This document shows, piece by piece, positions 50,981 to 60,714 of a DNA stretch of 64,000 nt (its first letter is position 1; each line of letters starts with the position of its first letter). Position numbers and translations under genes: made by a program. The notes beneath the pieces were generated by a model, which was given only the letters and a program-made list of their open reading frames with translations, made no database searches and was not told where the DNA came from. Origin of the DNA: Bathynomus jamesi. Its lineage: Eukaryota > Arthropoda > Malacostraca > Isopoda > Cirolanidae. The stretch is from positions 218,501-282,500 of the forward strand of contig JAJOZX010005513.1 of the NCBI GenBank assembly GCA_023014485.1. The letters are read 5' to 3'.

Positions 50981-52144
50981 GTCTCACCAACCTGTTCGAG
51001 TTTTTCCACGTCATGTGGAGTGAGTATGATAAGAGTAGGGCGATTGATATACTTTATCTCGACTTTGAGAAAGCTTTTGATAAGGTACCTCACTGTCGGC
51101 TAATTGCCAAAGTGCGCGCGCTGAGTATCGATGGGGAAGTAGGTAGCTGGATTGAAAACTTGCTGAAGAATAGGTGGCAGAGGGTTGTAATTAAAGGGGC
51201 TAGATCGGGTTGGGCCTTGGTCACTAGCGGGGTTCCTCAGGGTTCCGTTTTCGGGTCACTGTGGTTAATCATTTACATAAATGATATCGACGCTGGCATC
51301 GTCAGTAGGATCACCAAATTCGCTGATGACACGAAGCTTGGGGCCAATGTTGGGACGCCAGAGGCGATCGAGCAACTGCGTGCGGACCTACATAAGATAG
51401 GAGAGTGGTCCGAAAAATGGCAAAAAGCCGTTTAACTTGGGTAAATGCAAGGTGATGCACATTGGCTAAGCCAATCCGAAGTCGGACTACTCGATGTTGG
51501 GGAGTAATATCGAGGCCACTGATTTGGAAAAGGACTTGGGTGTGCTAATTAGCAGTGACCTTATGTTTAGCAAACTGTGCGTAGAGGTAGAAAAGAAAGC
51601 CCAGAAGCTGTTGGGTTATATGAGGAGGCAATTTCGATTTCGGGACAAGGAGATTGTGCTCTCTCTGTACAATTCCCTAGTTCGGCCGCACCTGGAGTAT
51701 GCTGTGCAGTTCTGGTCGCCCACCCTCAGGAAAGATATTGAGAGGCTGGAGCGACTTCAGGCGAGGGCCACAAAGTTAATCCCTTCCGTTAGGCATATGG
51801 GTTACAATCGACGCTTACGCGCGCTGAATTTGTTTTCGCTGGAAACTCGGAGGCTGCGCAGTCAACTGATCGAGGTTTTCAAGCTCTTACGCGGGTTCAA
51901 CGATGTCGGTTTTCGAAGCATGTTTAGTTTAAATGATAACTCAAAATCCAATTTCCAACAATTGTTGCGAGTTCTCGCAACAATGGTTGGAAATTGGATT
52001 TAAAACAGTTTAGGACTAGTGTGTGGGAATTACTTTACATATAAAATCTGTGACACGTGGAACAGGCTACCTTCAGAAGTTGTGAACAGTTCTTCTGTGG
52101 ATCAGTTCAAGAAAATGTTAGACGGAATCTTGCACACTATTTGA
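50981..52144 (+). pseudogene. LINE ORF2 second copy, part after insertion
   Basis: CLTNLFEFFHVMWSEYDKSR, ILYLDFEKAFDKVPHCRLIA (motif A, FEKAFD), GVPQGSVFGSLWLIIYINDI, KFADDTKLGANVGTPEAIEQ (FADD). A frameshift at the poly-A run near 51422 and a stop in HIG*ANPKS (about 51466) break it; 51494-51950 is open again (DLEKDLGVLISSDLMFSKLC to SMFSLNDN). An inserted inverted duplication at 51943-52002 breaks the end. 3' UTR follows to about 52240. Confidence 0.9.
51943..52002. repeat. Inverted duplication (hairpin) inside the LINE
   Basis: AAATCCAATTTCCAACAATT GTTGCGAG is followed within two bases by CTCGCAACAATGGTTGGAAA TTGGATTT. The second half is the normal LINE sequence; the first is an inverted copy of it, absent from the sister LINE at 46638-46670. 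Confidence 0.9.
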
Positions 52145-52680
52145 GGGTGACAAAATTTTCCCGTGGCACCCGTTGCCTTTGGTACCACCTCGGTATGGGC
52201 CGCAAGGCCTTTTGAGGTACTACTTTTCCTTGTAACTCTTTCCGCCCCAATGTTGCGTCATTCTCTCTCTACTATTATTACAATGGACACTACTCTTCTG
52301 AACTCTGAACTGCGTGCCTCCTTTAAGGACAGTACGCAGTACCGGACTTTTGACACATTCTCATTCCGTTTCTGTCCATCTCTGTAATGCAAGGGTTAGT
52401 CGGTATTTTCCATCTTTTATCTACTCAACCGGTCAACTCTGGAACAATCTTCCTTAATTCAATCCATTTTTCCCCCGGTCTGTGACCTCCAATCTTTCAA
52501 ACGCAGTGTGTCCACTGTACAGGCATCTCGAAAACCTTGGACCTTGATTTTGGCTTTCTTCTTCTTCTGTGGGGGGATGGGCGTTTTGGTGGGCATTCGC
52601 CCTTGACCCCTCCTTTCTGCATAAAAAAGCATACTATATTAATATAGTATCACTAGTACTATATATTATAACATTTTTAC
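52145..52680 (+). other. LINE 3' UTR, then unassigned sequence
   Basis: 52163-52215 is the LINE 3' UTR shared with 46811-46888; CTTGTAACTCTTTCC lies at 52229. 52290-52620 is C/T-rich and holds LINE-like C-terminal residues in decayed form (TYSTGQLWNNLP-like near 52430); no gene otherwise. Confidence 0.5.
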
Positions 52681-52684
52681 GTAT

Positions 52685-53255
52685 ACTAATAAAAGTGGGC
52701 CCTACGGGCCCATTTAGTTAGACCTGCGGTGCTTGGGCCTTCGGCCTCATTAATTGGGGAGACTGCTGCCACCCAATTACTGGGGAGTCGGTAGTTTTCG
52801 GTCAAAAGAACTCAGCCATGAAATCGTAAGCTTGACAAATCTTGATACAATGGGTTCGGATGTGAAGCGTAAGATTTTTATTGCTGCGTTCTTTTCTGTA
52901 GTTTTATTGACCGAATAACTGAAAAGAACGCAGTGATGAAAATGTTAACGTGCAGGGTCAGGGCCCCCAGCCTCAATTACCAAATGATATCTTCGTTAAA
53001 ACTAACGAAAATATCACGACTTAACCTAACCAATCGTCAAGGTCATACAGTTAACCTAACCGGGCATTCAATTTAATTTATTATTATATTTGGTATTGTA
53101 AAGCAAAAAACAAGAATACATGGGGCCCCTGATCTTCGGTGATCCAAAAGTTGAAACAAAGCAAAGCGTGTTTATTTCTATGTTCAGAATCGTTTAGTAG
53201 TAAATATATGGTGTCTACAAACGGGCGGACAGACGGACAGGACTGCCTTTTTTTA
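52685..53255. repeat. Interspersed repeat R3, copy 2, with inserted MITE-like piece
   Basis: Same unit as 40375-40772; between about 52950 and 53140 it contains CTAACGAAAATATCACGACT TAACCTAACCAATCG and flanking GGGCCCC/GGGGCCC and TGATCTTCGGTGATCC words known from the palindromic MITE at 60955-61185. Confidence 0.7.

Positions 53256-53260
<5 letters not shown>

Positions 53261-53300
<40 letters not shown>
53261..53300. repeat. (CA)n microsatellite
   Basis: Perfect CA tract of about 40 bases. Confidence 0.95.
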
Positions 53301-53304
<4 letters not shown>

Positions 53305-53306
53305 CA

Positions 53307-53712
53307 GAATGGTCCCGTGAGAAACTTGTATTTTAAACACAGACCGTGCATGGAACAAGGAACTCTTCTGGGAAATTACTTCCACTATAGTTCGAATAAG
53401 TAATGATAAATTTATTCAATCCGACGTGAATGCAACGAGTTTCTTGGGTATATTGAGGTTCTGAATGTAGTAGGATAGGTGTAAGCTGTAAACCCTAGAT
53501 CGTGTCCCAAAGCTGGATCCTATCTGCTTTGCAGATAGCTGGTGAGGGGAGCTATATTTTGGGGCCTCTTTGCGAGTAACCCGGTGCCCACGGTCGGCTT
53601 TCCATCATGAAAAAGAAAAACTATTGTATTTGTCATTTATCATTACTTATTCGAACTATAGTGGATGTAATTTCCCAGAAGAGTTCCTTGTTCCATGCAC
53701 GGTCTGTGTTTA

Positions 53713-53713
<1 letters not shown>
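53307..53713. mobile_element. MITE family M2, copy 2
   Basis: Arms CACAGACCGTGCATGGAACA ... and inverted TGTTCCATGCACGGTCTGTG; the same centre as 34698-35168 but about 60 bases shorter because GTAATGATAAATTTATTC replaces a longer part. Confidence 0.85.

Positions 53714-53718
<5 letters not shown>

Positions 53719-53759
<41 letters not shown>
53719..53759. repeat. (TA)n microsatellite
   Basis: TA tract ending at the next element. Confidence 0.95.
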
Positions 53760-53761
<2 letters not shown>

Positions 53762-54333
53762 CAGGGTGTCCGAGAATTATCTGTACAATTTTTGGCTGTT
53801 ATTAAAAGTCAACTATGAAGTGTAGAAATTCCAGTGTTGTCCCATTTTACAGAGAATCTCATTAAGTTTTTTCTGATACCAAGTTTTGACAAGTTTTTTA
53901 GAAATTCCAGTGTGTCCGAACATTATCTGTACAATTTCATCTTTTAATAAAATTCTTGATAACACACGTAAAATTCTTAAAAAGATTATTTAGAATCTGT
54001 ATTTTCAAAAGTTTCTTTTATTAAAGTAACGTTGTTACAAACATTCGATATGTGCACCATTAGTGATTCGCAAAACATCCAATCGATACTCCAAATGTTG
54101 CCATGTACGCTGCAGCATATCCACATCAATTCGCTGAATAGCAGCTGTGATTCTTGCTTTTAAATCATCAATGTCTGTCACCCGCGTACATTTCTAAAAA
54201 ACTTGTCAAAACGTAGTATCAGAAAAAACTTAATGAGATTCTCTGTAAAATGGGACAACACTGGAATTTCTACACTTCATGGTTGACTTTTAATAACAGC
54301 CAAAAATTGTACAGATAATTCTCGGACACCCTG
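53762..54333 (-). mobile_element. Mariner-group deletion derivative with about 125-base arms
   Basis: CAGGGTGTCCGAGAATTATC ... and its inverted copy, TA on both sides. The arms stay nearly identical for about 125 bases, much longer than usual tips. Minus-strand sequence 54190-54040 reads TRVTDIDDLKARITAAIQRI DVDMLQRTWQHLEYRLDVL, the C-terminal end of a DD41D-type transposase. A second partial repeat of the arm (AGTGTGTCCGAACATTATCT) lies at 53908. Confidence 0.85.
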
Positions 54334-54360
54334 TATATATATATATATATATATATATGC

Positions 54361-54708
54361 GCCTCGGTGGTGTAGTGGCTAGCATCGCTGACTACGAATC
54401 CACTGGCCCTGGGTTCGATTCTCAGTGACGGTAGTTGTCGCGTAGCAAACCTAGCTCTTCATCGTTCCCTACAATAAAAATTGGTTGGTAGGTAAATGGG
54501 TACCCTGGGTAGCCTTGTGGTTAAGACACCGAGCTACTGATCGGGAGGTCGTGAGATCGAGACTGGGCGAGGGCTTCCTAATTTCTGACCACCCGTGGTG
54601 GATCGTGGTTCAGATTCCATGCTAACCTGTAGGTCTAAGGTAGAGCAAGAAGCTTGACCTTCGTCCAAATGAACAATTCGGCTGGAAGCAAAACCAAGGT
54701 TAACCAAG

Positions 54709-54715
<7 letters not shown>
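54361..54715 (+). repeat. Two-headed tRNA-derived SINE, copy 2
   Basis: First head: GCCTCGGTGGTGTAGTGGCT with A box TGTAGTGGCTAGCAT and B box GGGTTCGATTC. Second head from about 54515: GTAGCCTTGTGGTTAAGACA with B-box-like GTGAGATCGAGAC. Then a body shared with copy 1 (GTAGGTCTAAGGTAGAGCAA, CTTGACCTTCGTCCAAATGA) and AACCAAGG. A (TA)n tract follows at 54712-54754. Confidence 0.78.
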
Positions 54716-54755
<40 letters not shown>

Positions 54756-54757
<2 letters not shown>

Positions 54758-54906
54758 GATGAATTTCACAATTAAACACGTGAAATGAATGAATGATGCA
54801 AACCCACAAGGAAAAAGAAAATTGATTCCAAGGCCTTTCGTGTATTCAGAAGTCATTCCCTGAGGGTGTGCTGCTGAATACACGAAAGGCCTTAGAATCA
54901 TTTTTC
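54756..54906. repeat. Third hairpin repeat family with degenerate hammerhead-like core
   Basis: AAATTGATTCCAAGGCCTTT CGTGTATTCAG is followed by inverted CTGAATACACGAAAGGCCTT AGAATCATTTTT. On the plus strand CTGAGGG...GAAAGGCC resembles a hammerhead core with one changed core base and a GTGT/ACAC stem II. The other end of this repeat (CTTTTTCCTTGTGGGTTTGC) is at 56083-56100, beyond a nested MITE. Confidence 0.6.
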
Positions 54907-56075
54907 GGATCAAGTAAAGATAAGCACCCCCAGCCTTCTTTAATTAGCCTTATAAGGCTAACTAACGAAAATATCACGACCTAACCTAACCAATCGTTAA
55001 GTCAACTGTACGCCCTTGACGATTGGTTAGGTTAAGTCGTGATATTTTCGTTAGTTAGCCTTATAAGCAGGGTTTCGGAGCCGGTAAAAAAACTTCTGGC
55101 TCCGACTCCGGCTCCGGAGCAGAAATTTTTTACAGTCTGGCTCCGGCTCTGGCTCCGGCTCTTTTATAGTAAATTCTGTTAATTATAAAATAAATATCTA
55201 GATTTATATAACTAATTGTCCAATTTAAAATATTGCACAAAAATATTTTATTATTAAATCACTTTAATACTCAAAATTTAAATTTCTTATGATTTTAAAT
55301 TAGGCAAATATAATAATAGAATGAAGTTATTTAAATAACTAAAGGAAAATGATGAAAACTAAATGATATTAAATATTTATTAACAATGGTAGCCTATATA
55401 AATTAGAGAAACTTGCCTCCTAATTAGTTCAAAGTTCAAACTTAAGAATTCTCGTATGGAAAATAGTAACAATCAAACTTTCTGAGATAATATATGCATC
55501 TTTTTTTAAGTGTTGAAACTTGAAAGCTTCATGAAAGCCAACTTGGCTTGAAAAAGAGCTGAATATTTCAAAAAATTCAGTTTTTAAATTTTTAATAGGT
55601 TATATTATTTACTTATATTATTTACTTTAAATTTTTAATAGGTTATATTATTTACTTAGATAAATAGTTAGTACCTACCTACCTAAGGTCTCCACCGCCA
55701 TAAAAATTTTTTTACCTATATAATTAAGTGTTGTTAAGACAAATCTTCCCAAATATTTAATGGTTAAAAAATGGAAATTTGCAGATTATTCCTGCAACTC
55801 CCACACCTCCATAAAATCCAAGAATCCTATGGTACCATTTTTCGTAATATATTACAAGAATTATAATTTGCAACTAAACCTATATTTAACAAATAACAAT
55901 TTAGGTAGCAATATATCGCCCGGAGCCAGACCATGGAGCCGTATTTTCAAGGTTTCTGGCTCCGGCTCCGGCTCCAGGTAAGCAAAATTCACTGGCTCCA
56001 CCGACTCCGGCTCCGAAACCCTGCTTATAAGGCTAATTAAAGAAGGCTGGGGGTGCTTATCATTACTTCATCCCA
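54907..56075. mobile_element. Palindromic MITE (GATAAGCACCCCCAGCC ends) split by a hAT MITE
   Basis: Left GATAAGCACCCCCAGCCTTC at 54919, right inverted copy ending GGGGGTGCTTATC at 56061. The left part contains CTAACTAACGAAAATATCAC and its inverted copy (54957-55059). Inserted in the hairpin repeat above. Confidence 0.8.
55068..56023. mobile_element. 956-bp hAT MITE with GGCTCC subterminal repeats
   Basis: Ends CAGGGTTTCGGAGCCGG and (CC)GGCTCCGAAACCCTG, flanked by perfect CTTATAAG on both sides (55060-55067, 56024-56031). (GGCTCC)-type hexamers are repeated next to both ends (55095-55170, 55960-56015). AT-rich centre; the ORF 55760-55981 there has no domain. Confidence 0.92.
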
Positions 56076-56097
56076 TTTTTCTTTTTCCTTGTGGGTT

Positions 56098-56100
<3 letters not shown>

Positions 56101-56129
<29 letters not shown>

Positions 56130-56133
56130 CTGT

Positions 56134-56167
<34 letters not shown>

Positions 56168-56168
56168 G
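56101..56168. repeat. (TA)n microsatellite
   Basis: TA tract with a short ACTGTATA and TAATATA break. Confidence 0.93.
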
Positions 56169-56235
56169 AGTAAAGAACGACGCTTGTATAGGAGAACATT
56201 CCGCGCAAGATGAGGAGGGAGAACGAACAAATGAA

Positions 56236-56312
56236 AAAATGAGGTAACCACCCGGGAATCGAACCCGGGATCTTCCGATTGCCGGTCAGATATGATAACC
56301 ACTACACCATGG
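56236..56312 (-). ncRNA. tRNA-like unit, left arm
   Basis: On the minus strand: GACCATGGTGTAGTGGTTAT (D-arm and A box), anticodon arm TCTGA-CCGGCAA-TCGGA (anticodon position GGC), T arm CCGGG-TTCGATT-CCCGG. D, anticodon and T stems pair, but the acceptor stem does not; therefore SINE head or tRNA relic. Confidence 0.7.
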
Positions 56313-56538
56313 TCCTCACTCGATCAGAAGTCGTGATTCTCCTACATACGCGCAGAAACCAATGCCACGAGGGGGGCATCTTGCGCGGAATGTTCTCCTA
56401 TACAAGCGTCGTTCTTTACGTTAATTATACTGCGTGTTCTTTGCAGTTGAAATGTATATATAGGTGCGGGAGGAGCCCCCCTCGGGGCATTGGTTTCTGC
56501 ACGTATGTAGGAGAATTACGACTTCTGATCGAGTGAGG

Positions 56539-56613
56539 ACCATGGTGTAGTGGTTATCATATCTGATCGGCAATCGGAAGATCCCGGGTTCGATTCCCGG
56601 GTGGTTACCTCAT
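56539..56613 (+). ncRNA. tRNA-like unit, right arm
   Basis: Inverted copy of the left unit with a single change in the anticodon loop (TCGGCAA). The same stems pair; the acceptor stem again fails. A and B boxes look usable by RNA polymerase III. Confidence 0.7.
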
Positions 56614-56711
56614 TTTTTCATTTGTTCGTTCTCCCTCATCTTGCGTGGAATGTTCTCCTATACAAGCGTCGTTCTTTACGTTAATTATACTGCGTGTTCT
56701 TTGCAGTTGAA

Positions 56712-56716
<5 letters not shown>

Positions 56717-56762
<46 letters not shown>
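56717..56762. repeat. (TA)n microsatellite
   Basis: TA tract ending at TATGATGAATAAAACCACG. Confidence 0.95.
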
Positions 56763-56767
<5 letters not shown>

Positions 56768-56850
56768 AATAAAACCACGAAGGAAAGGAAACACAGAATG
56801 GTGCTCAAGCGCTTTCGTCTAATGACATCCTCAGGAACACTGAAGTACAT
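56763..56850 (-). repeat. Hammerhead repeat (family GAAAGCGC), copy 2, single arm
   Basis: Matches one arm of 43541-43733: GATGAATAAAACCACGAAGG then GGTGCTCAAGCGCTTTCGTC. No inverted partner follows. Confidence 0.88.
56801..56840 (-). ncRNA. Hammerhead ribozyme (GAAAGCGC family), copy 2
   Basis: On the minus strand the order is GTGTTC, CTGAGGA, T, GTC-ATTA-GAC, GAAA, GCGCTT, GAGCAC, identical to 43652-43691, with stem I fully paired. Independent genomic copy, so the fold is conserved between repeats. Confidence 0.68.
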
Positions 56851-56910
56851 AAAGAATTACAGCCTATATATAGGTTACAGAAAAAAAAAAAATTTGTATA
56901 TACTTATATA

Positions 56911-57831
56911 CAGGGTGTCCCAGAATTAACTATCTATTTCAATGAAATCTTACAAATTTTTTAAAAACACACTTTTATTTATGTTTATCATGTTTAATAT
57001 GTGTTAAAAATGTATAAATTTCTAAATTATGTTCATAATTTTATTTTCATAATTTTTTCATTATCTGGTCCAATGAAAGACCGTCTGAAGTCATAGAATG
57101 GCAAAGAGACTCTCCAAAAGTTAACGTGTGGCTTGGAATGACCAAATCCAAAATTTATGGCCCATTCTTCTTCGCGGAAGCAACTGTAACAGGTACCATC
57201 TACCTTGATATGCTTCAGCAGTTTCTCGAACCACAGCTTCTTGATGATGGCATTCTTGATAATGTTGTGTTTCAACAAGAAGCATTGATCTTTTGGCGAT
57301 AAACCTTTGTTTTTATGAAGCCCCATGCAAAGAAATCCAGGGGTGTCAAATCCGGAGAACGCGGAGGCCAAGGACGAGGTCCTCCACGTCCAATCCACCG
57401 ATTCGGAAGGCGTCTGTTGAGGTATTCTCAAACAATTAGAGCATAATGACATGGTGCTCCATCTTGTTGAAACACAACATTATCAAGAATGCCATCATCA
57501 AGAAGCTGTGGTTCGAGAAACTGCTGAAGCATATCAAGGTAGACGGTACCTGTTACAGTTGCTTCCGCAAAGAAGAATGGGCCATAAATTTTGGATTTGG
57601 TCATTCCAAGCCACACGTTAACTTTTGGAGAGTCTCTCTGCCATTCTATGACTTCAGACGGTCTTTCATTGGACCAGATAATGAAAAAATTATGAAAATA
57701 AAATTATGAAAAAAATTTAGAAATTTATACATTTTTAACACATATTAAACATGATAAACATAAATAAAAGTGTGTTTTTAAAAAATTTGTAAGATTTCAT
57801 TGAAATAGATAGTTCATTTTGGGACACCCTG
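56911..57831. mobile_element. Fold-back mariner-group element with about 380-base arms
   Basis: Ends CAGGGTGTCCCAGAATTAAC and inverted ...TTTTGGGACACCCTG, TA on both sides. 56911-57285 is an inverted copy of 57455-57831, including transposase coding sequence (ERPSEVIEWQRDSPKVNVWL) in both arms. The 170-base centre holds the region of the third catalytic Asp. Confidence 0.9.
57240..57616 (-). pseudogene. DD41D transposase fragment in the fold-back element
   Basis: Minus strand: VWLGMTKSKIYGPFFFAEAT VTGT, ILDNVVFQQDGAPCHYALIV (second Asp), a stop, then EYLNRRLPNRWIGRGGPRPW PPRSPDLTPLDFFAWGF (third Asp, 41 residues apart) and VYRQK. The first catalytic region and C-terminus are gone, replaced by the inverted arm. 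Confidence 0.8.
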
Positions 57832-58047
57832 TACAATAAACGGAGAAACACACTTAAAGGATTGTGGGAGGGGCACACATTTATAAGGAAAAACTATCGA
57901 TTTTTAGCACAAGATTAAATTAATTGTTTCCAACTAATGTTATAGATAAAAAATATACAAATTTATACTGGAAATCTGCCCGGGTTTTAGCACTCTGCTC
58001 TTTTTGTATATAAAAATTGAAAATTATCGATTTTTAGCACAAGATAT

Positions 58048-58099
<52 letters not shown>

Positions 58100-58169
58100 T
58101 AAAATTATAGTTCCTTGAAAACTTTGTCCGAACTCTTTCTGAGAGAAGCGTTCATTATGCAATTATATA
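57832..58169. other. No gene; TA tract
   Basis: TATCGATTTTTAGCACAAGA occurs twice (57896 and 58026). TA tract 58050-58096. Confidence 0.6.
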
Positions 58170-59381
58170 CAGGGTGTCCCATAAGTCCGGCATCATAGGA
58201 GAAATTCATATTTTTCTATTTCTACAAACCATAATTCATATTTTTCTCTTTCTACAGGCCATAATGTCTGTGAGCAAGGAAGAACGAATCCAGATAATTC
58301 TACTCATAGGAAATCGGAATCAGAGAGAGGCCGCTGCTGAATTTAACAGACTGCATCCAGACCGCGAGCCAATAACACAGAGTTGTGTTAACAGACTTGT
58401 TACAAAGTTTAAGGAAACAGGATCCATACAAGATAAACCACGCATTGGACCTTCAAGGAGGTCCACTGACGATGATACAGCGACTGCTATCCTGGCCCAT
58501 TTTAACAGAAGTCCCAATAAGTCTCTTCGGCGATTGTCCGCCGAGACAGGAGTGTCGAAAAGTAGCATCCATCGCATTCTTCAAGCTCACAAATGGCATC
58601 CATATAAACTTCAGATCCTACAGAAATTAAGCGAAGATGATGATCCCGACCGGCGGATGGAATTTTGTGAATGGGCTACGGAACAATATGCTCGGGATGC
58701 CAATTTCCCGTCCACCATTCTCTTCAGTGACGAGGCTATTTTTTTATGGAAATGGTGAGGTAAATCGACAGAACACCCACTACTGGTCTCAAAACAACCC
58801 TCACTGGTATACCTCTTCAAAGGAACAAGGTGCATCTCGGGTGATGGTATGGTGTGGCATTTGGAAGGATCGCATCATAGGCCCCCTCTTTTTCGATGAA
58901 CATGTCACTGGAGGCACCTACCTACGTATGCTGAAGGAAGAAGCATTTCCTAGTCTTGAACGAAGAATGAAATTTCCCAAAAATGGTTCCAGCAAGACGG
59001 CGCTCCCGCACATTACAGCACCCAAGTAAGGGAATACCTGTACCAACAATTCCCTGGTCATTAGATAGGACGTCGAGGGCCTGTGGAATGGCCAGCTAGA
59101 AGCCCGGATCTCACGCCACTAGATTTTTATCTCTGGGGCCACTTGAAAGCGCTGGTATACACGGAGAAAATTAGGAGTGTTGAACATTTGCGGCAGCGCA
59201 TTATTGGGGCATGTAACACCATTACTCCTGACATCATTCACCATGTGCTTGCTGACTGGGTATCACGTCTGAATTTGTGTATTGAAAGCATGGACATATT
59301 GAGCACGTTCTGTAAATAAAAGCTTTTGTTTTGCCTTTTTTTATTATTTTTCCTATAATGCCGGACTTATGGGACACCCTG
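58170..59381 (+). mobile_element. DD41D mariner-group element, family A, copy 3
   Basis: Ends CAGGGTGTCCCATAAGTCCG and inverted ...CTTATGGGACACCCTG, TA on both sides (58168-58169, 59382-59383). Full length; the most complete of the three family A copies. Confidence 0.93.
58264..59319 (+). pseudogene. DD41D transposase, family A, a few frameshifts
   Basis: Open from MSVSKEERIQIILLIGNRNQ through both HTH parts (QSCVNRLVTKFKETGSIQDK, GVSKSSIHRILQAHKWHPYK) and DDDPDRRMEFCEWATEQYAR to the first catalytic Asp in LFSDEAIF; one extra T near 58744 then shifts the frame. NRQNTHYWSQNNPHWYTSSK and MVWCGIWKDRIIGPLFFDEH lie in the next frame to about 58950. QDGAPAH-equivalent sequence is shifted (58990-59015), with a stop in place of Trp at 59063. 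SPDLTPLDFYLWG to the end is open again (59083-59319). Confidence 0.9.
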
Positions 59382-59383
59382 TA

Positions 59384-59919
59384 TATAGATAATATCCAGT
59401 AATATATAAATAATATGATTTTAAACCAAATAACGCTACATATAAATTGTTCGTATAAATAAAAGTTATACTTTTTATGAGCAGACTAATTCTTGAGCGT
59501 AAACTAAATATTTTATAATTTATTAAGAAACACTCAAAATTGTTTCTCAGTTTTATCACTTTTTTTTTTCCAACGAATTTCGAAATAAGCTTATGTTGTT
59601 TTTCCTTCTGTATGAATTAGACATTTCGTTGTGTAATTGTTTATATACATAAATTTCGTTGTACATAGATGTACATCGTGTACATAGATTTCGTTGTATG
59701 AAAATGTATATGGTTGTTCAGAATTGTGTGTGTGTGTGTGTGAATATATTCATTTTAGCAGAGCTTAGTTTATGTTTCGAAGTTATTTATTAGCAATTAT
59801 AAATGCAATAATTGAAGGGGTTAGACACGAATGGAAACAATTTTACGTGTGATTTCTGAAATTAATATCATTGCATGCAAAAACTTTATTCTTTTACCCC
59901 ATCACTTCAACACTATATA

Positions 59920-59978
<59 letters not shown>

Positions 59979-60207
59979 AAAAGCTTTTACTCGAAAGGAA
60001 ATTATATAGCAGAGAAAAAGTAATAATAAATATACTATTTTTAGGTTAAAGGTTAATAGGAGATTGCCAAGCGTTGCAAGATGCAATAATTTGATGTTAA
60101 AAATGGAAAATAAAATTTTTTTTCATTTAGTTTTTGCTCATACATTTACAATATTCATTTATTTTCTTCTTGGTATGCCCTTAAATTAATGCCAGTGGCT
60201 GTTTTAA

Positions 60208-60261
<54 letters not shown>

Positions 60262-60673
60262 TGTGTGTGGCTTATAACTACATTTTATTTAACTCGTCTG
60301 CATTATTTATTTTGTTTGAGTCCCTTTGTCTCGGCAGTGAGTGCCTGCATAGCCCTTGGCACTCTATCCTTTTCCCATATCAGTTAAGTTCTTCGCCTGG
60401 ATGACAACTACACAAATGCCTTTCTAATTTTCGCTTTTTGCGTCTGAATTTGATCTTTCAAATTTGCTTTCTCTCAGACGTACTTAAACTTTTAAGGATC
60501 ACTCCTTTGATTTGGGGAAATAAGGGGAAATAATAATAATAATAATAAAGTATGTGCGTGTTATTATTATTATTATTATTAATAATAATATAAGAAATTA
60601 CACTAGTAGTATGATAAGGCTAAACCTGATGTTATAATTACCATTCAGAAAACAAATACTCTGTGCACTGATG

Positions 60674-60714
<41 letters not shown>

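Larger units (their letters stand above)
56169..56716. repeat. Inverted repeat with a tRNA-like unit in each arm
   Basis: GTAAAGAACGACGCTTGTAT AGGAGAACATTCCGCG... on the left is inverted on the right (56630-56683); between them lie a minus-strand tRNA-like unit (56236-56312), an inverted ATCAGAAGTCGTGATTCTCC block, and a plus-strand tRNA-like unit (56539-56613). A direct duplicate of ATGTTCTCCTATACAAGCGT CGTTC...ATGTATATATA is found at 56389-56463 and 56649-56725. Confidence 0.88.

Noticed and set aside
56539..56613. Functional tRNA-Ala (GGC)
   Set aside because: D, anticodon and T arms pair, but the acceptor stem does not, and the unit is part of an inverted repeat; better read as a tRNA-like repeat.
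57033..57452. 139-residue minus-strand ORF and its 87-residue plus-strand twin at 57446-57709
   Set aside because: Identical because they lie in the arms of an inverted repeat; both are antisense to real transposase sequence.
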